Shown here: one piece after another, positions 1 through 6,432 of the stretch
How positions within the stretch are numbered: the stretch's first letter is position 1
How the letters are laid out: the number at the start of each line of letters is the position of its first letter
Assembly: GCA_030679805.1 (NCBI GenBank)
Contig: JAUXST010000503.1
Span: 1 to 8,110 of the forward strand
DNA from: Reyranella sp.
GTDB taxonomy: Bacteria > Pseudomonadota > Alphaproteobacteria > Reyranellales > Reyranellaceae
Reading direction: 5' to 3'
DNA: 8,110 nucleotides
The notes under the pieces: generated by a model
What the model was told of the DNA's origin: nothing
Database searches by the model: none
What the model saw: the letters and a program-made list of their open reading frames with translations, nothing else
Made by a program: the position numbers and the translations under genes

Positions 1-29
1 TTGCTGTCGATCTCGGTCAACGCTGCCAC
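1..29 (-). CDS. 5' end of a divergent gene, cut by the left edge
   Basis: Only the first nine codons are visible, read on the minus strand from a GTG at 29-27. They give V(M)-A-A-L-T-E-I-D-S, followed by an incomplete codon. The start is supported by a strong Shine-Dalgarno sequence, AAGGGG at 42-37 on the minus strand, seven bases before the GTG. There is too little protein to identify it. From general recollection of alphaproteobacterial gene order, a uracil-DNA glycosylase-type gene often lies divergent from ETF:ubiquinone oxidoreductase, and a short N-terminus of this kind would fit, but that is a guess. It would share the 30-147 intergenic region with the gene on its right. Confidence 0.4.
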
Positions 30-92
30 GGGAATTCCCCTTTTCCGCGGGTGGCGATCCTGCCCCCGACAGGCTATCTACACCTGAAGGAT

Positions 93-110
93 CGCCGCCG
101 GCTGGCGGCG
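93..110. other. Perfect 7-bp inverted repeat in the ETF:QO leader
   Basis: CGCCGCC (93-99) and GGCGGCG (104-110) are exact reverse complements separated by a 4-base loop. They lie between the divergent start codons, 38 bases before the chosen ETF:QO start. No T-run follows, so it is not an intrinsic terminator. It could be a leader hairpin in the ETF:QO mRNA or an operator-like site. It could also be chance, since the DNA is very GC-rich. No convincing -35/-10 pair was found in 30-147; TATCTA at 75-80 is the only -10-like hexamer noted and it has no good -35 partner. Confidence 0.3.
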
Positions 111-147
111 CGTCCATCTGGAAAAGGCATTGCAGAGCGAGACCGGC

Positions 148-1803
148 ATGACGCGCGAGGCGATGGAATACGATGTGGTGATCGTGGGCGGCGGCCCGGC
201 CGGGCTGTCGGCGGCGATCCGTCTGAAGCAGCTCGCGGCCGAGCGCAATCACGAGGTCTCCGTCTGCCTGCTCGAGAAGGGCTCGGAGATCGGCGCCCAC
301 ATCCTGTCCGGCGCCGTGGTCGATCCTATCGGCCTCAATGAACTCATTCCCGACTGGAAGGAAAAGGGCGCGCCGATCGAGACCCAGGTCCAGGACGACC
401 AGTTCCTGTGGCTCACCAAAACGGGCTCGTTCCGCTTTCCCAACTTCATGCTGCCGCGACTGATGAACAATCACGGCAACTACATCGTCAGCCTGGGCGA
501 CGTCTGCCGCTGGCTCGGCCAGCAGGCCGAGGCGCTGGGTGTCGAGATCTACCCGGGCTTCGCCGCTGCCGAGGTGCTCTACAACGACGACGGTTCGGTC
601 AAGGGCGTCGCCACCGGCGACATGGGTGTGTCCAAGACCGGCGAGCACAAGGACACCTATACGCCGGGCATGGAGTTGCACGCCAAGTACACGCTGATCG
701 CCGAAGGCGCGCGCGGCTCGCTCTCCAAGATGCTGATGTCGAAGTTCGACCTGCGCGACGGCGTCGACCCGCAGAAGTTCGGCATCGGCCTGAAGGAGCT
801 GTGGCAGGTCGATCCGGCGAAGTTCAAGAAGGGCCTAGTCGTGCACTCGCAGGGCTGGCCGCTGTCGGAGACCGGCGGCGCCGGCGGCTCGTTCATGTAC
901 CACTTCGGCGACAATTTGGTGTCGATCGGCTTCGTGGTGCATCTCTCCTACGAGAATCCCTATCTGTCGCCGTTCGACGAATTCCAGCGCTTCAAGACCC
1001 ATCCCGAGGTCGCCAAGTACCTGCAGGGCGGCAAGCGGCTGGCCTATGGCGCGCGCGCCATCAATGAAGGTGGCGTGCAATCCGTGCCGAAGCTCATCTT
1101 TCCGGGCGGCGCGCTGATCGGCTGCTCGGCCGGCTTCGTCAACCTGCCGCGCATCAAGGGCAGCCACAACGCGATCAAGAGCGGCATGCTCGCGGCCGAG
1201 GCGGCGTTCGAGGCGCTGGTGGCGGGCAAGACCGGTGGCGACGAGCTGATTGCCTATCCGGTGAAGGTGAAGGCGTCGTGGATCTGGAAGGATCTCGACA
1301 AGGTGCGCAACGTCAAGCCGGCGCTGAGCTGGGGCACGGTGGTGGGCACGATCTACGGCGGCTTCGACATGTGGATGCACGATCTCGGTATCCGCCTGCC
1401 CTGGACCTTCCATCACAAGAAGGCCGATCACGAGACCTTGAGGCCGGCCAGCGAATTCCAGCCCATCCAGTATCCCAAGCCGGACGGCGTGATCTCCTTC
1501 GACAAGCTCTCCTCGGTGTTCCTCTCGAGCACCAATCATGAAGAGGACCAGCCGGTCCATCTGAAGCTGCGCGACCCGTCGATCCCGATCGCGGTCAACC
1601 TGCCGCTCTATGCCGAGCCCGCGCAACGCTACTGCCCGGCCGGCGTCTACGAGGTGGTGACGGCCGACAACGGCCAGCCGCGCTTCCAGATCAACGCGCA
1701 GAATTGCGTGCACTGCAAGACGTGCGACATTAAGGACCCGGCGCAGAATATCGACTGGGCGGTGCCCGAAGGTGGCGGCGGCCCCAATTACCCCAACATG
1801 TGA
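148..1803 (+). CDS. ETFDH: Electron transfer flavoprotein:ubiquinone oxidoreductase (ETF-QO)
   Basis: This membrane-associated flavoprotein takes electrons from reduced electron-transfer flavoprotein, which collects them from acyl-CoA and amino-acid dehydrogenases, and passes them to ubiquinone. The 551-residue length is full for the family. The N-terminus is an FAD dinucleotide-binding fold, DVVIVGGGPAG at residues 9-19. Conserved family segments follow: HILSGAVV near 51-58 and GCSAGFVNLPRIKGSHNAIKSG near 325-346, written here only as landmarks. The C-terminus carries the 4Fe-4S ligands Cys496 (in RYCPAGVYE) and Cys520, Cys523, Cys526 (in CVHCKTC), then the usual GGGGPNYPNM end. All four cluster cysteines are present and the frame is intact. 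ATG 148 was chosen because MTREAMEYDVVIVG matches the usual family N-terminus; TTG 130 and ATG 163 are in frame as alternatives. It is the first gene of a probable three-gene unit and nearly touches the next gene. KEGG uses ETFDH as the family symbol; the bacterial symbol varies. Confidence 0.96.
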   Translation: MTREAMEYDVVIVGGGPAGLSAAIRLKQLAAERNHEVSVCLLEKGSEIGAHILSGAVVDPIGLNELIPDWKEKGAPIETQVQDDQFLWLTKTGSFRFPNFMLPRLMNNHGNYIVSLGDVCRWLGQQAEALGVEIYPGFAAAEVLYNDDGSVKGVATGDMGVSKTGEHKDTYTPGMELHAKYTLIAEGARGSLSKMLMSKFDLRDGVDPQKFGIGLKELWQVDPAKFKKGLVVHSQGWPLSETGGAGGSFMYHFGDNLVSIGFVVHLSYENPYLSPFDEFQRFKTHPEVAKYLQGGKRLAYGARAINEGGVQSVPKLIFPGGALIGCSAGFVNLPRIKGSHNAIKSGMLAAEAAFEALVAGKTGGDELIAYPVKVKASWIWKDLDKVRNVKPALSWGTVVGTIYGGFDMWMHDLGIRLPWTFHHKKADHETLRPASEFQPIQYPKPDGVISFDKLSSVFLSSTNHEEDQPVHLKLRDPSIPIAVNLPLYAEPAQRYCPAGVYEVVTADNGQPRFQINAQNCVHCKTCDIKDPAQNIDWAVPEGGGGPNYPNM

Positions 1804-1808
1804 CAGGT

Positions 1809-3587
1809 ATGCGACGCACACTCCTCACGCTGCTTCCGGCTGCGCTGCTGCTTGCGCTCCCGGCGACCGTCGATGCCCAGCAGGGCGGCACGCCCCAGAG
1901 CAAGACGCCGCCGCAATCGCAGCCTCAGCGCGGTCTTCAGATCGCGGCGACTCTCGACGGCCGCTATCTCGCTGGCCGCGTGGCCGAGCAGGATCACGAC
2001 TACGACGCCGCGGCCGACCAGATGGATGCGGCACTCGCGCTGGCGCCGACCGATCCCGAATTGGTCTATGCCGCCTTCCGCATGCGCATGTATGCCGGTC
2101 GTATCGACTCTGCCGCGCAGCTCGCGCCGGCGGTGCTGGCGACGCGCCCGGGCGACGGCTTCGGCAATCTCGTGCTCGCGGTGCTGGCCGTCAAGAAGGG
2201 CGACTACAAGGCGGCCGAGCAACAGCTCAGCCGCATCGGCTCGGAAAACCAGCTCGGCCCGTTGCGCGACTATGTGATGGCCTGGCTGAAAGCCGGCGAG
2301 AAGGATTTTTCCGCAGCCCGTTCGTTCGTCGCCAGGCTCAAGCCGGCGGCCGGCGAGCGTGCCGAGGCGCCGGCGCTGATCATCGAGGCGCAGATCGACG
2401 AGCTGGCGGGCGACCGCGCCGCGGCGGAGGCGAAGTATCGCCGCGCAACATCCCTCGATGCCAGCGGCCTGCGCACGACGCTAGCTGCCGCCGACGGGCT
2501 GCGCCGGCTCGGCAAGGGCGACGAGGCGCGGCAGATTCTCAAGGCCTACGGTGAACGCTTCAGCGATTCGGTGCTGATGGACGCCTTGGTCGCGTCCAAC
2601 ACGCCGACGGCCAAGGCGCCCTCGCCGGCGGCGGGCATCGCCGAGATTCTGTTCGACATCGGCGGCATCCTGGCGTCGGATCCGCGCAATCAGCGCGCCG
2701 ACCTCGCGCTGATCTTCGACCAGCTCGCCGTCAACCTGAAGCCGGACCACGATTTTGCCTGGCTGATGATCTCGAGCCTCTACGAGCAATTCCAGCAGAT
2801 CCCCAAGGCCATCGCCGCCCTCGCCAAGATCGACGCTGTTTCGCCGCTGTCGTGGCAGGCACGGCTCAGGATGGCGGCGCTCGACGCCCAGCTCGACCGC
2901 TTCGACCAGTCGGTCGGCCGGCTCAACACGCTGATTGTGGAAAAGCCCGACCGCATCGACGCGGCCCTGACCCTGGCCGATCTGCAGCGCGGCCGGGAAC
3001 GCTATGCCGAAGCGGTCGCCGCCTACGACATCGCGATCGGGCGCCTGCGCAAGGTCGACGAACGGCACTGGCCGATCTATTTCGGCCGCGGCATCGCGCT
3101 CGAGCGGACCAAGCAGTGGCCGAAGGCCGAAGCCGACATGAAGAAGGCGCTCGAACTCTCGCCCGAGCAGCCGCACGTGCTGAACTACCTCGGCTACAGC
3201 TGGGTCGACCAGGGCCTGCATCTCGACCAGGGCATGAAGATGCTGATGCAGGCCACCGCATTGCGTCCAGACGACGGGGCGATCACCGACAGCGTCGGCT
3301 GGGCGTTCTACCGCGTCGGCCAGTTCGACAAGGCCGTCGAATGGCTCGAACGGGCAAGCGAGCAGAAGGGCGACGATCCCACCATCACCGAGCACCTGGG
3401 CGACGCCTACTGGCACGTCGGTCGCAAGCGCGAGGCGCGCTTCGAATGGGAGCGCTCGCTCAATCAGAAGCCGGACAAGGATCGCGTGCCGGTGATCAGG
3501 GACAAGATCGCCAACGGGATCAATCCCGGCAACGACAAGCCGACCGTCTATGAAAAGCCTGCTGCTGCTCCCAAGCAGGGTGGCTGA
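1809..3587 (+). CDS. Exported TPR-repeat protein, LbcA-like
   Basis: This is a 592-residue tetratricopeptide-repeat protein, presumably a periplasmic scaffold or adaptor. The N-terminus is a clear Sec signal: MRR, then a Leu/Ala-rich core, then VDA|QQ with likely cleavage after Ala23. No cysteine follows, so it is not a lipoprotein. A Gln/Pro/Ser-rich linker (24-40) leads into TPR-like helix pairs at about 51-84, 85-116, 117-147 and 187-219, a less regular middle, then regular TPRs at about 381-414, 421-455, 456-488, 490-523 and 524-557. The best conserved stretch is 458-512 (LNYLGYSWVDQG, RPDDGAITDSVGW, FDKAVEWLERA). Known context: a TPR gene of this kind precedes lolB-ispE in Pseudomonas, where PA4667 is LbcA, the partner of protease CtpA. 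The position before ispE and the conserved segment make a relationship likely but unproven. ATG 1809 starts the signal peptide cleanly. GTG 1800 is an in-frame alternative giving a GTGA overlap with the ETF-QO stop, and coupling is expected either way. Confidence 0.85.
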   Translation: MRRTLLTLLPAALLLALPATVDAQQGGTPQSKTPPQSQPQRGLQIAATLDGRYLAGRVAEQDHDYDAAADQMDAALALAPTDPELVYAAFRMRMYAGRIDSAAQLAPAVLATRPGDGFGNLVLAVLAVKKGDYKAAEQQLSRIGSENQLGPLRDYVMAWLKAGEKDFSAARSFVARLKPAAGERAEAPALIIEAQIDELAGDRAAAEAKYRRATSLDASGLRTTLAAADGLRRLGKGDEARQILKAYGERFSDSVLMDALVASNTPTAKAPSPAAGIAEILFDIGGILASDPRNQRADLALIFDQLAVNLKPDHDFAWLMISSLYEQFQQIPKAIAALAKIDAVSPLSWQARLRMAALDAQLDRFDQSVGRLNTLIVEKPDRIDAALTLADLQRGRERYAEAVAAYDIAIGRLRKVDERHWPIYFGRGIALERTKQWPKAEADMKKALELSPEQPHVLNYLGYSWVDQGLHLDQGMKMLMQATALRPDDGAITDSVGWAFYRVGQFDKAVEWLERASEQKGDDPTITEHLGDAYWHVGRKREARFEWERSLNQKPDKDRVPVIRDKIANGINPGNDKPTVYEKPAAAPKQGG

Positions 3588-3609
3588 TCCGGCCGCGCAT
3601 TGGCCGGAG
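3588..3609 (+). promoter_or_regulatory. Hairpin covering the ispE ribosome-binding site
   Basis: TCCGGCC (3588-3594) and GGCCGGA (3602-3608) form a perfect 7-bp stem with a 7-base loop. The 5' arm begins at the base after the TPR-gene stop (TGA 3585-3587). The 3' arm contains GGA of the ispE Shine-Dalgarno GGAG (3606-3609), which sits eight bases before ATG 3618. A ribosome terminating on the TPR gene would cover the 5' arm and melt the stem, so the inferred role is to make ispE translation depend on TPR translation. There is no T-run after the stem, so it is not an intrinsic terminator. Confidence 0.5.
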
Positions 3610-3617
3610 TTCGTGCC

Positions 3618-4460
3618 ATGCGGCTCGCACGCGCCAAGGTCAATCTCTGGCTGAAGGTCGTCGGCCGCCGGGCCGACGGCTATCATCTGCTCGACTCGCT
3701 GATTGCCTTCACCGACCTCGCCGATACCCTCGAGGTAGGCCCCTCCGACGGCCTGTCGCTCGCCCTCGAAGGCCCCGAGGCGGCGGGCCTCGCCGGTGAG
3801 GCCGATAACCTCGTGCTGCGGGCGGCGCGCCTGCTGGCCGATCGCGCCGGCGTGTCACCGCGCGCAGCACTCAGTCTCGCCAAGCATATTCCGGTCGCGG
3901 CCGGTCTCGGCGGCGGATCGGCCGATGCGGCGGCAGCCCTTCACGCCCTGGTCGATCTGTGGCGCGTGGCCTTGCCGGTCGAGGAACTGTTCGATCTTGC
4001 CGCCGCACTCGGCGCCGATGTGCCGATGTGCCTGGCTGGCCGACCGGCGCTGGTGTCGGGCGTGGGCGAGGTCCTGCGGCCGGCGCCACCCCTGCCGCCT
4101 TGCGCCATTCTCCTGGTCAATCCGCGCACGCTGCTCGCCACGCCCGCGGTCTTTGCCGCGCGCCGCGGGCCATTCTCGATGGCGACGCCTGTGCCGTCCT
4201 CGTGGCCCGATCTGGGCGGCCTCGTTGCCGCTCTGGCCGCGCGTGGCAACGATCTCGCCGATGCCGCGATCTCGCTTAGGCCCGCGATCGCCGATGTGCT
4301 GGCAGCACTCGGTCGGACCGAGGGCGTGCGCTATGCCGAAATGAGCGGCAGCGGCGCCACCTGCTTTGCGCTGTACGACGACGTCGATGCCGCGGGCCGG
4401 GCGGCGGCAGGGCTGCCGGATCGCTGGTGGCGGCATGCCGGCAGGCTGATCTCCGACTGA
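3618..4460 (+). CDS. ispE: 4-diphosphocytidyl-2-C-methyl-D-erythritol kinase (IspE)
   Basis: IspE is a cytosolic GHMP-family kinase. It phosphorylates the 2-hydroxyl of CDP-methylerythritol with ATP, in the MEP pathway to isopentenyl diphosphate. The 280 residues match the usual length. The N-terminal signature AKVNLWLKVVGRRADGYH is at 6-23, with the conserved Lys7. The ATP-binding glycine-rich loop PVAAGLGGGSADAAAAL is at 92-108. The conserved GADVPMC at 132-138 carries the likely catalytic Asp134. The C-terminal GHMP motif MSGSGATCFALYD is at 242-254. ATG 3618 was chosen because GGAG lies eight bases upstream and the protein then begins as in the family; TTG 3600 is in frame but would add MAGVRA without support. 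It is probably the last gene of the ETF-QO/TPR unit and converges with the gene on the other strand, with ten bases between the stops. The kinase motifs are intact. Confidence 0.96.
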   Translation: MRLARAKVNLWLKVVGRRADGYHLLDSLIAFTDLADTLEVGPSDGLSLALEGPEAAGLAGEADNLVLRAARLLADRAGVSPRAALSLAKHIPVAAGLGGGSADAAAALHALVDLWRVALPVEELFDLAAALGADVPMCLAGRPALVSGVGEVLRPAPPLPPCAILLVNPRTLLATPAVFAARRGPFSMATPVPSSWPDLGGLVAALAARGNDLADAAISLRPAIADVLAALGRTEGVRYAEMSGSGATCFALYDDVDAAGRAAAGLPDRWWRHAGRLISD

Positions 4461-4478
4461 ATGCACAACGTCAGTTGG
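4453..4478. terminator. Hairpin spanning both convergent stop codons, possible bidirectional terminator
   Basis: CCGACTGA (4453-4460) pairs with TCAGTTGG (4471-4478): eight pairs including one G-U in the plus-strand RNA, with a 10-base loop. The stem arms contain the TGA of ispE and the TGA of the minus-strand gene, so the two stop codons pair with each other. Neither side has a T-run, so an ordinary intrinsic terminator is not shown. Its position in a 10-base convergent junction is what suggests a role. On the minus-strand RNA the G-U pair becomes an A-C mismatch, so the stem is weaker there. Confidence 0.35.
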
Positions 4479-6432
4479 CCTTCGGCACCATGAGCAGGCG
4501 CAACTCCATCAACGAGTCGAACAAGGCCTTGCTCGGCTCGCCGGTCACGCTGAGGGCGGCGGCGCGCTCGTAGTCGCGGATTGCGGCGCGTGTATTGGGA
4601 CCGTTCAGGCCATCGGGCGTGTCGCTGGAAAAGTTGAGGTCGCGGAGCAGTTGCTGGATCGCCCTCACCTGCTCGACAGGCGCCGTCGGCCAGGAGTCGG
4701 GCACGGCCTTGGCGGGCTCGATCCTGGTCGCGCCCGACAGCATCTCCTTGGGCATCATCTCCTTGGGCATCGTGCGCGCAATTTCGGCCGATGTCGGTGG
4801 TGGTGGCGGAAGTTCCGGGCGGCCGATGTCGATGGTCGCGGGCGCCGGAGTGGTCTTGGCAGCTGCGACCTTTGCCGCCTCAACCTTTGCCGCCTCAACC
4901 TTCGCGGCCTCAACCTTCGCCGCTTCGACCATTGCTGCCTCGGCCTTGGCCGCCTCTATCTTCGCGGCTTCGACCTTCGCGACCTCAACCTTTGCGGCCT
5001 CAGCCTTCGCCGCCTCGGCGTCAGCAGGCTCGGCTTTCGGGACATCGGCCTTGGGAGCTTCGGCCTTCGGCAATTCCGCTTTCGGCAGCTCTGCCTTTGG
5101 CAGCTCGACCGTCGGGACTTCGACTTTCTCGGGAGGCGGCAAGGGCAGCGGCGAGTTGGCGATGACATCGCGACTGGCAAGCGCATCCTTCAGGGCGGCA
5201 TAGACGTCCCGGGTCGGCTCGCCGATTTCGCGCATGGCGTTACTGCGCTGGAAGGAACGGATGGCCGCGCGGGTCATCGGACCCATGGCGCCGTCCGGCT
5301 TGTCGCGCAGGAACTTGAGATCGAACAGCGCCTGCTGGATGACGCGGACCTGGTCGTTGGCTGCCTTGGGCCAGCCCGGCGGATCGACGTCGGCAAGCGG
5401 CAGCGCGGGATCAGGCACCGCCACGACGGCCTCGGGAGGGGCCGGATCGATCGGCGGCGCCGGCTTGGGCGGCGAGAGCGCCTCGACGATGAGCTTGAAC
5501 TCGCTCTGCCCCAGCTGTTGCGCCCGCTCCAGTTCGGCCGGCGTCAGGATGCGCTGGAGGGTCTGGCTGCGCTGGCTCGCGGTCTTGGCCAGCGCCGTCT
5601 CGGTGCCGCGATGGGTCTGGCGCTCGAATTCGGCGGTGATGGCGAACCAGGCGAGCGCCGTCGCCGCATCCTTCGGCGCGGCATCGCCGCGTTCGTGGAT
5701 GTCGCCCAGCGTGAACATCGATGCCGCCATGCCCTGGTGCGCCGCCGAGCGTAGCAGCTCGACGGCTTCCTTGCCGTCGCGCGGTGCGCCCTTGCCGTCG
5801 CGCAGCAGCAGAGCGAGGTTGTGCTTGGCGGCCGGCAGGTTGGCCGCAATGGCCTTGCGGTACCATTCGATGGCCCGCGTGGAGTCGCGTTCGACCACGA
5901 AGCCGCGCTCGTACATCACCGCGACATTGAAGGCCGACTGCGCCGAACCGCTCTGGGCCGCACGCAAGAGCCAACCTGCACCGGCCTGTTGGTCCTTGGT
6001 CACGCCCGCGCCCTGGACCAGCCGCCGGGCCAGTTCTTCCATGGCGGGGATCTCGTTGGCGGTGGCTCTGAGGCGAAGTTCGTCGATCGGCATCGCCGCC
6101 CAGTCGATGGGCTTGGGTGGCTCGGCCGAGGCTGGCGGCGCCAACGCGGGCATCGCAGTCAACGGATCGCCGCTGCGGGCAACGTCGATGCTGGTCAGTT
6201 CGGGCGGTGCCGGCGCCTCCGGCACGACGATCGAGGCCACACTGGCAAGGGGCGGGCTGGATGACGGCTCGCCGGTGGCGCGCTTTTCTGCGGTGTCGGC
6301 AGGCCGCGTCAACCAGACTCCGGCCGAGGTGGCGCCGATGAGCAGGATTGCAACGCCAGCCAGAACGACGGGCCGCTTCGCCAGAGACGGCGCGGCAGCA
6401 AGCGATCTGGGCCAGTTGGGCTTGCCGGTCAT
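4471..6432 (-). CDS. Membrane-anchored Sel1-repeat protein with two peptidoglycan-binding-like domains
   Basis: This 653-residue envelope protein has no assigned function. A short basic N-terminus is followed by one membrane segment at about 21-41 (PVVLAGVAILLIGATSAGVWL), then a Pro/Ala/Ser-rich linker. Four Sel1-like helical repeats lie at about 125-270 (for example YERGFVVERDSTRAIEWYRKA). A first peptidoglycan-binding-like domain is at about 354-418 (QVRVIQQALFDL, PDGAMGPMTRAAIRSFQ). Eighteen pentapeptide units occupy about 436-525. A second, homologous peptidoglycan-binding-like domain is at about 581-645 (QVRAIQQLLRDL, PDGLNGPNTRAAIRDYE). The expected topology is a bitopic protein with nearly everything periplasmic. 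The Sel1 plus peptidoglycan-binding pairing recalls the periplasmic half of Caulobacter PodJ, but the large PodJ cytoplasmic coiled coil is missing. ATG 6432 was chosen because it overlaps the ctaA stop as ATGA; a longer in-frame start at 6732 would overlap ctaA by about 300 bases. GGAGG lies directly against this ATG with no spacer, so initiation probably relies on coupling to ctaA. Confidence 0.88.
   Translation of the reverse strand: MTGKPNWPRSLAAAPSLAKRPVVLAGVAILLIGATSAGVWLTRPADTAEKRATGEPSSSPPLASVASIVVPEAPAPPELTSIDVARSGDPLTAMPALAPPASAEPPKPIDWAAMPIDELRLRATANEIPAMEELARRLVQGAGVTKDQQAGAGWLLRAAQSGSAQSAFNVAVMYERGFVVERDSTRAIEWYRKAIAANLPAAKHNLALLLRDGKGAPRDGKEAVELLRSAAHQGMAASMFTLGDIHERGDAAPKDAATALAWFAITAEFERQTHRGTETALAKTASQRSQTLQRILTPAELERAQQLGQSEFKLIVEALSPPKPAPPIDPAPPEAVVAVPDPALPLADVDPPGWPKAANDQVRVIQQALFDLKFLRDKPDGAMGPMTRAAIRSFQRSNAMREIGEPTRDVYAALKDALASRDVIANSPLPLPPPEKVEVPTVELPKAELPKAELPKAEAPKADVPKAEPADAEAAKAEAAKVEVAKVEAAKIEAAKAEAAMVEAAKVEAAKVEAAKVEAAKVAAAKTTPAPATIDIGRPELPPPPPTSAEIARTMPKEMMPKEMLSGATRIEPAKAVPDSWPTAPVEQVRAIQQLLRDLNFSSDTPDGLNGPNTRAAIRDYERAAALSVTGEPSKALFDSLMELRLLMVPKAN
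4741..4770 (-). repeat. Perfect tandem duplication of 15 bp (MPKEM twice)
   Basis: CATCTCCTTGGGCAT occurs at 4741-4755 and again, identical, at 4756-4770. On the minus strand it encodes MPKEM-MPKEM at residues 555-564 of the Sel1/peptidoglycan-binding protein. The unit length equals that of the nearby pentapeptide repeat but the sequence is unrelated. The lack of any difference suggests a recent duplication. Confidence 0.9.
4856..5125 (-). repeat. 18-unit, 15-bp coding tandem repeat (pentapeptide linker)
   Basis: Eighteen successive 15-base units run through this stretch, and they encode pentapeptides at about residues 436-525. Six to seven units at the N-terminal end (5125 down to about 5021) contain proline (KAELP, KAEAP, KADVP). 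The following eleven are proline-free and alanine-rich (KAEAA, KVEAA, KIEAA). Two units, 4871-4885 and 4886-4900, are identical at the DNA level; the others differ, mostly at third positions. No unit is out of frame. The alternating Glu/Lys with Ala should form a stable solvent-exposed helix, while the proline part should be extended. Confidence 0.92.

Noticed and set aside
835..1821. Minus-strand frame of 328 codons opposite ETF-QO
   Set aside because: Shadow of a clear ETF-QO coding region; the sense strand carries all FAD and 4Fe-4S motifs.
2481..3686. Minus-strand frame of 401 codons opposite the TPR gene
   Set aside because: Shadow of the TPR gene; it crosses into ispE and has no family features.
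4856..5125. Regular repeat considered as a CRISPR or non-coding satellite
   Set aside because: Units are 15 bp, contiguous, without spacers, and all in frame with a pentapeptide, so it is a coding repeat.
4595..5203. Plus-strand open frame with a TFAAS repeat opposite the Sel1-protein gene
   Set aside because: It is the exact antisense of the 15-bp repeat, which stays open in another frame because the unit length is a multiple of three. The minus-strand frame has a membrane anchor, Sel1 and peptidoglycan-binding-like domains.
4651..5754. Long plus-strand frame of 367 codons rich in Arg, Leu and Gly
   Set aside because: Antisense to the Sel1-protein gene; the composition is what GC-rich antisense frames give, with no domain or ribosome-binding site.
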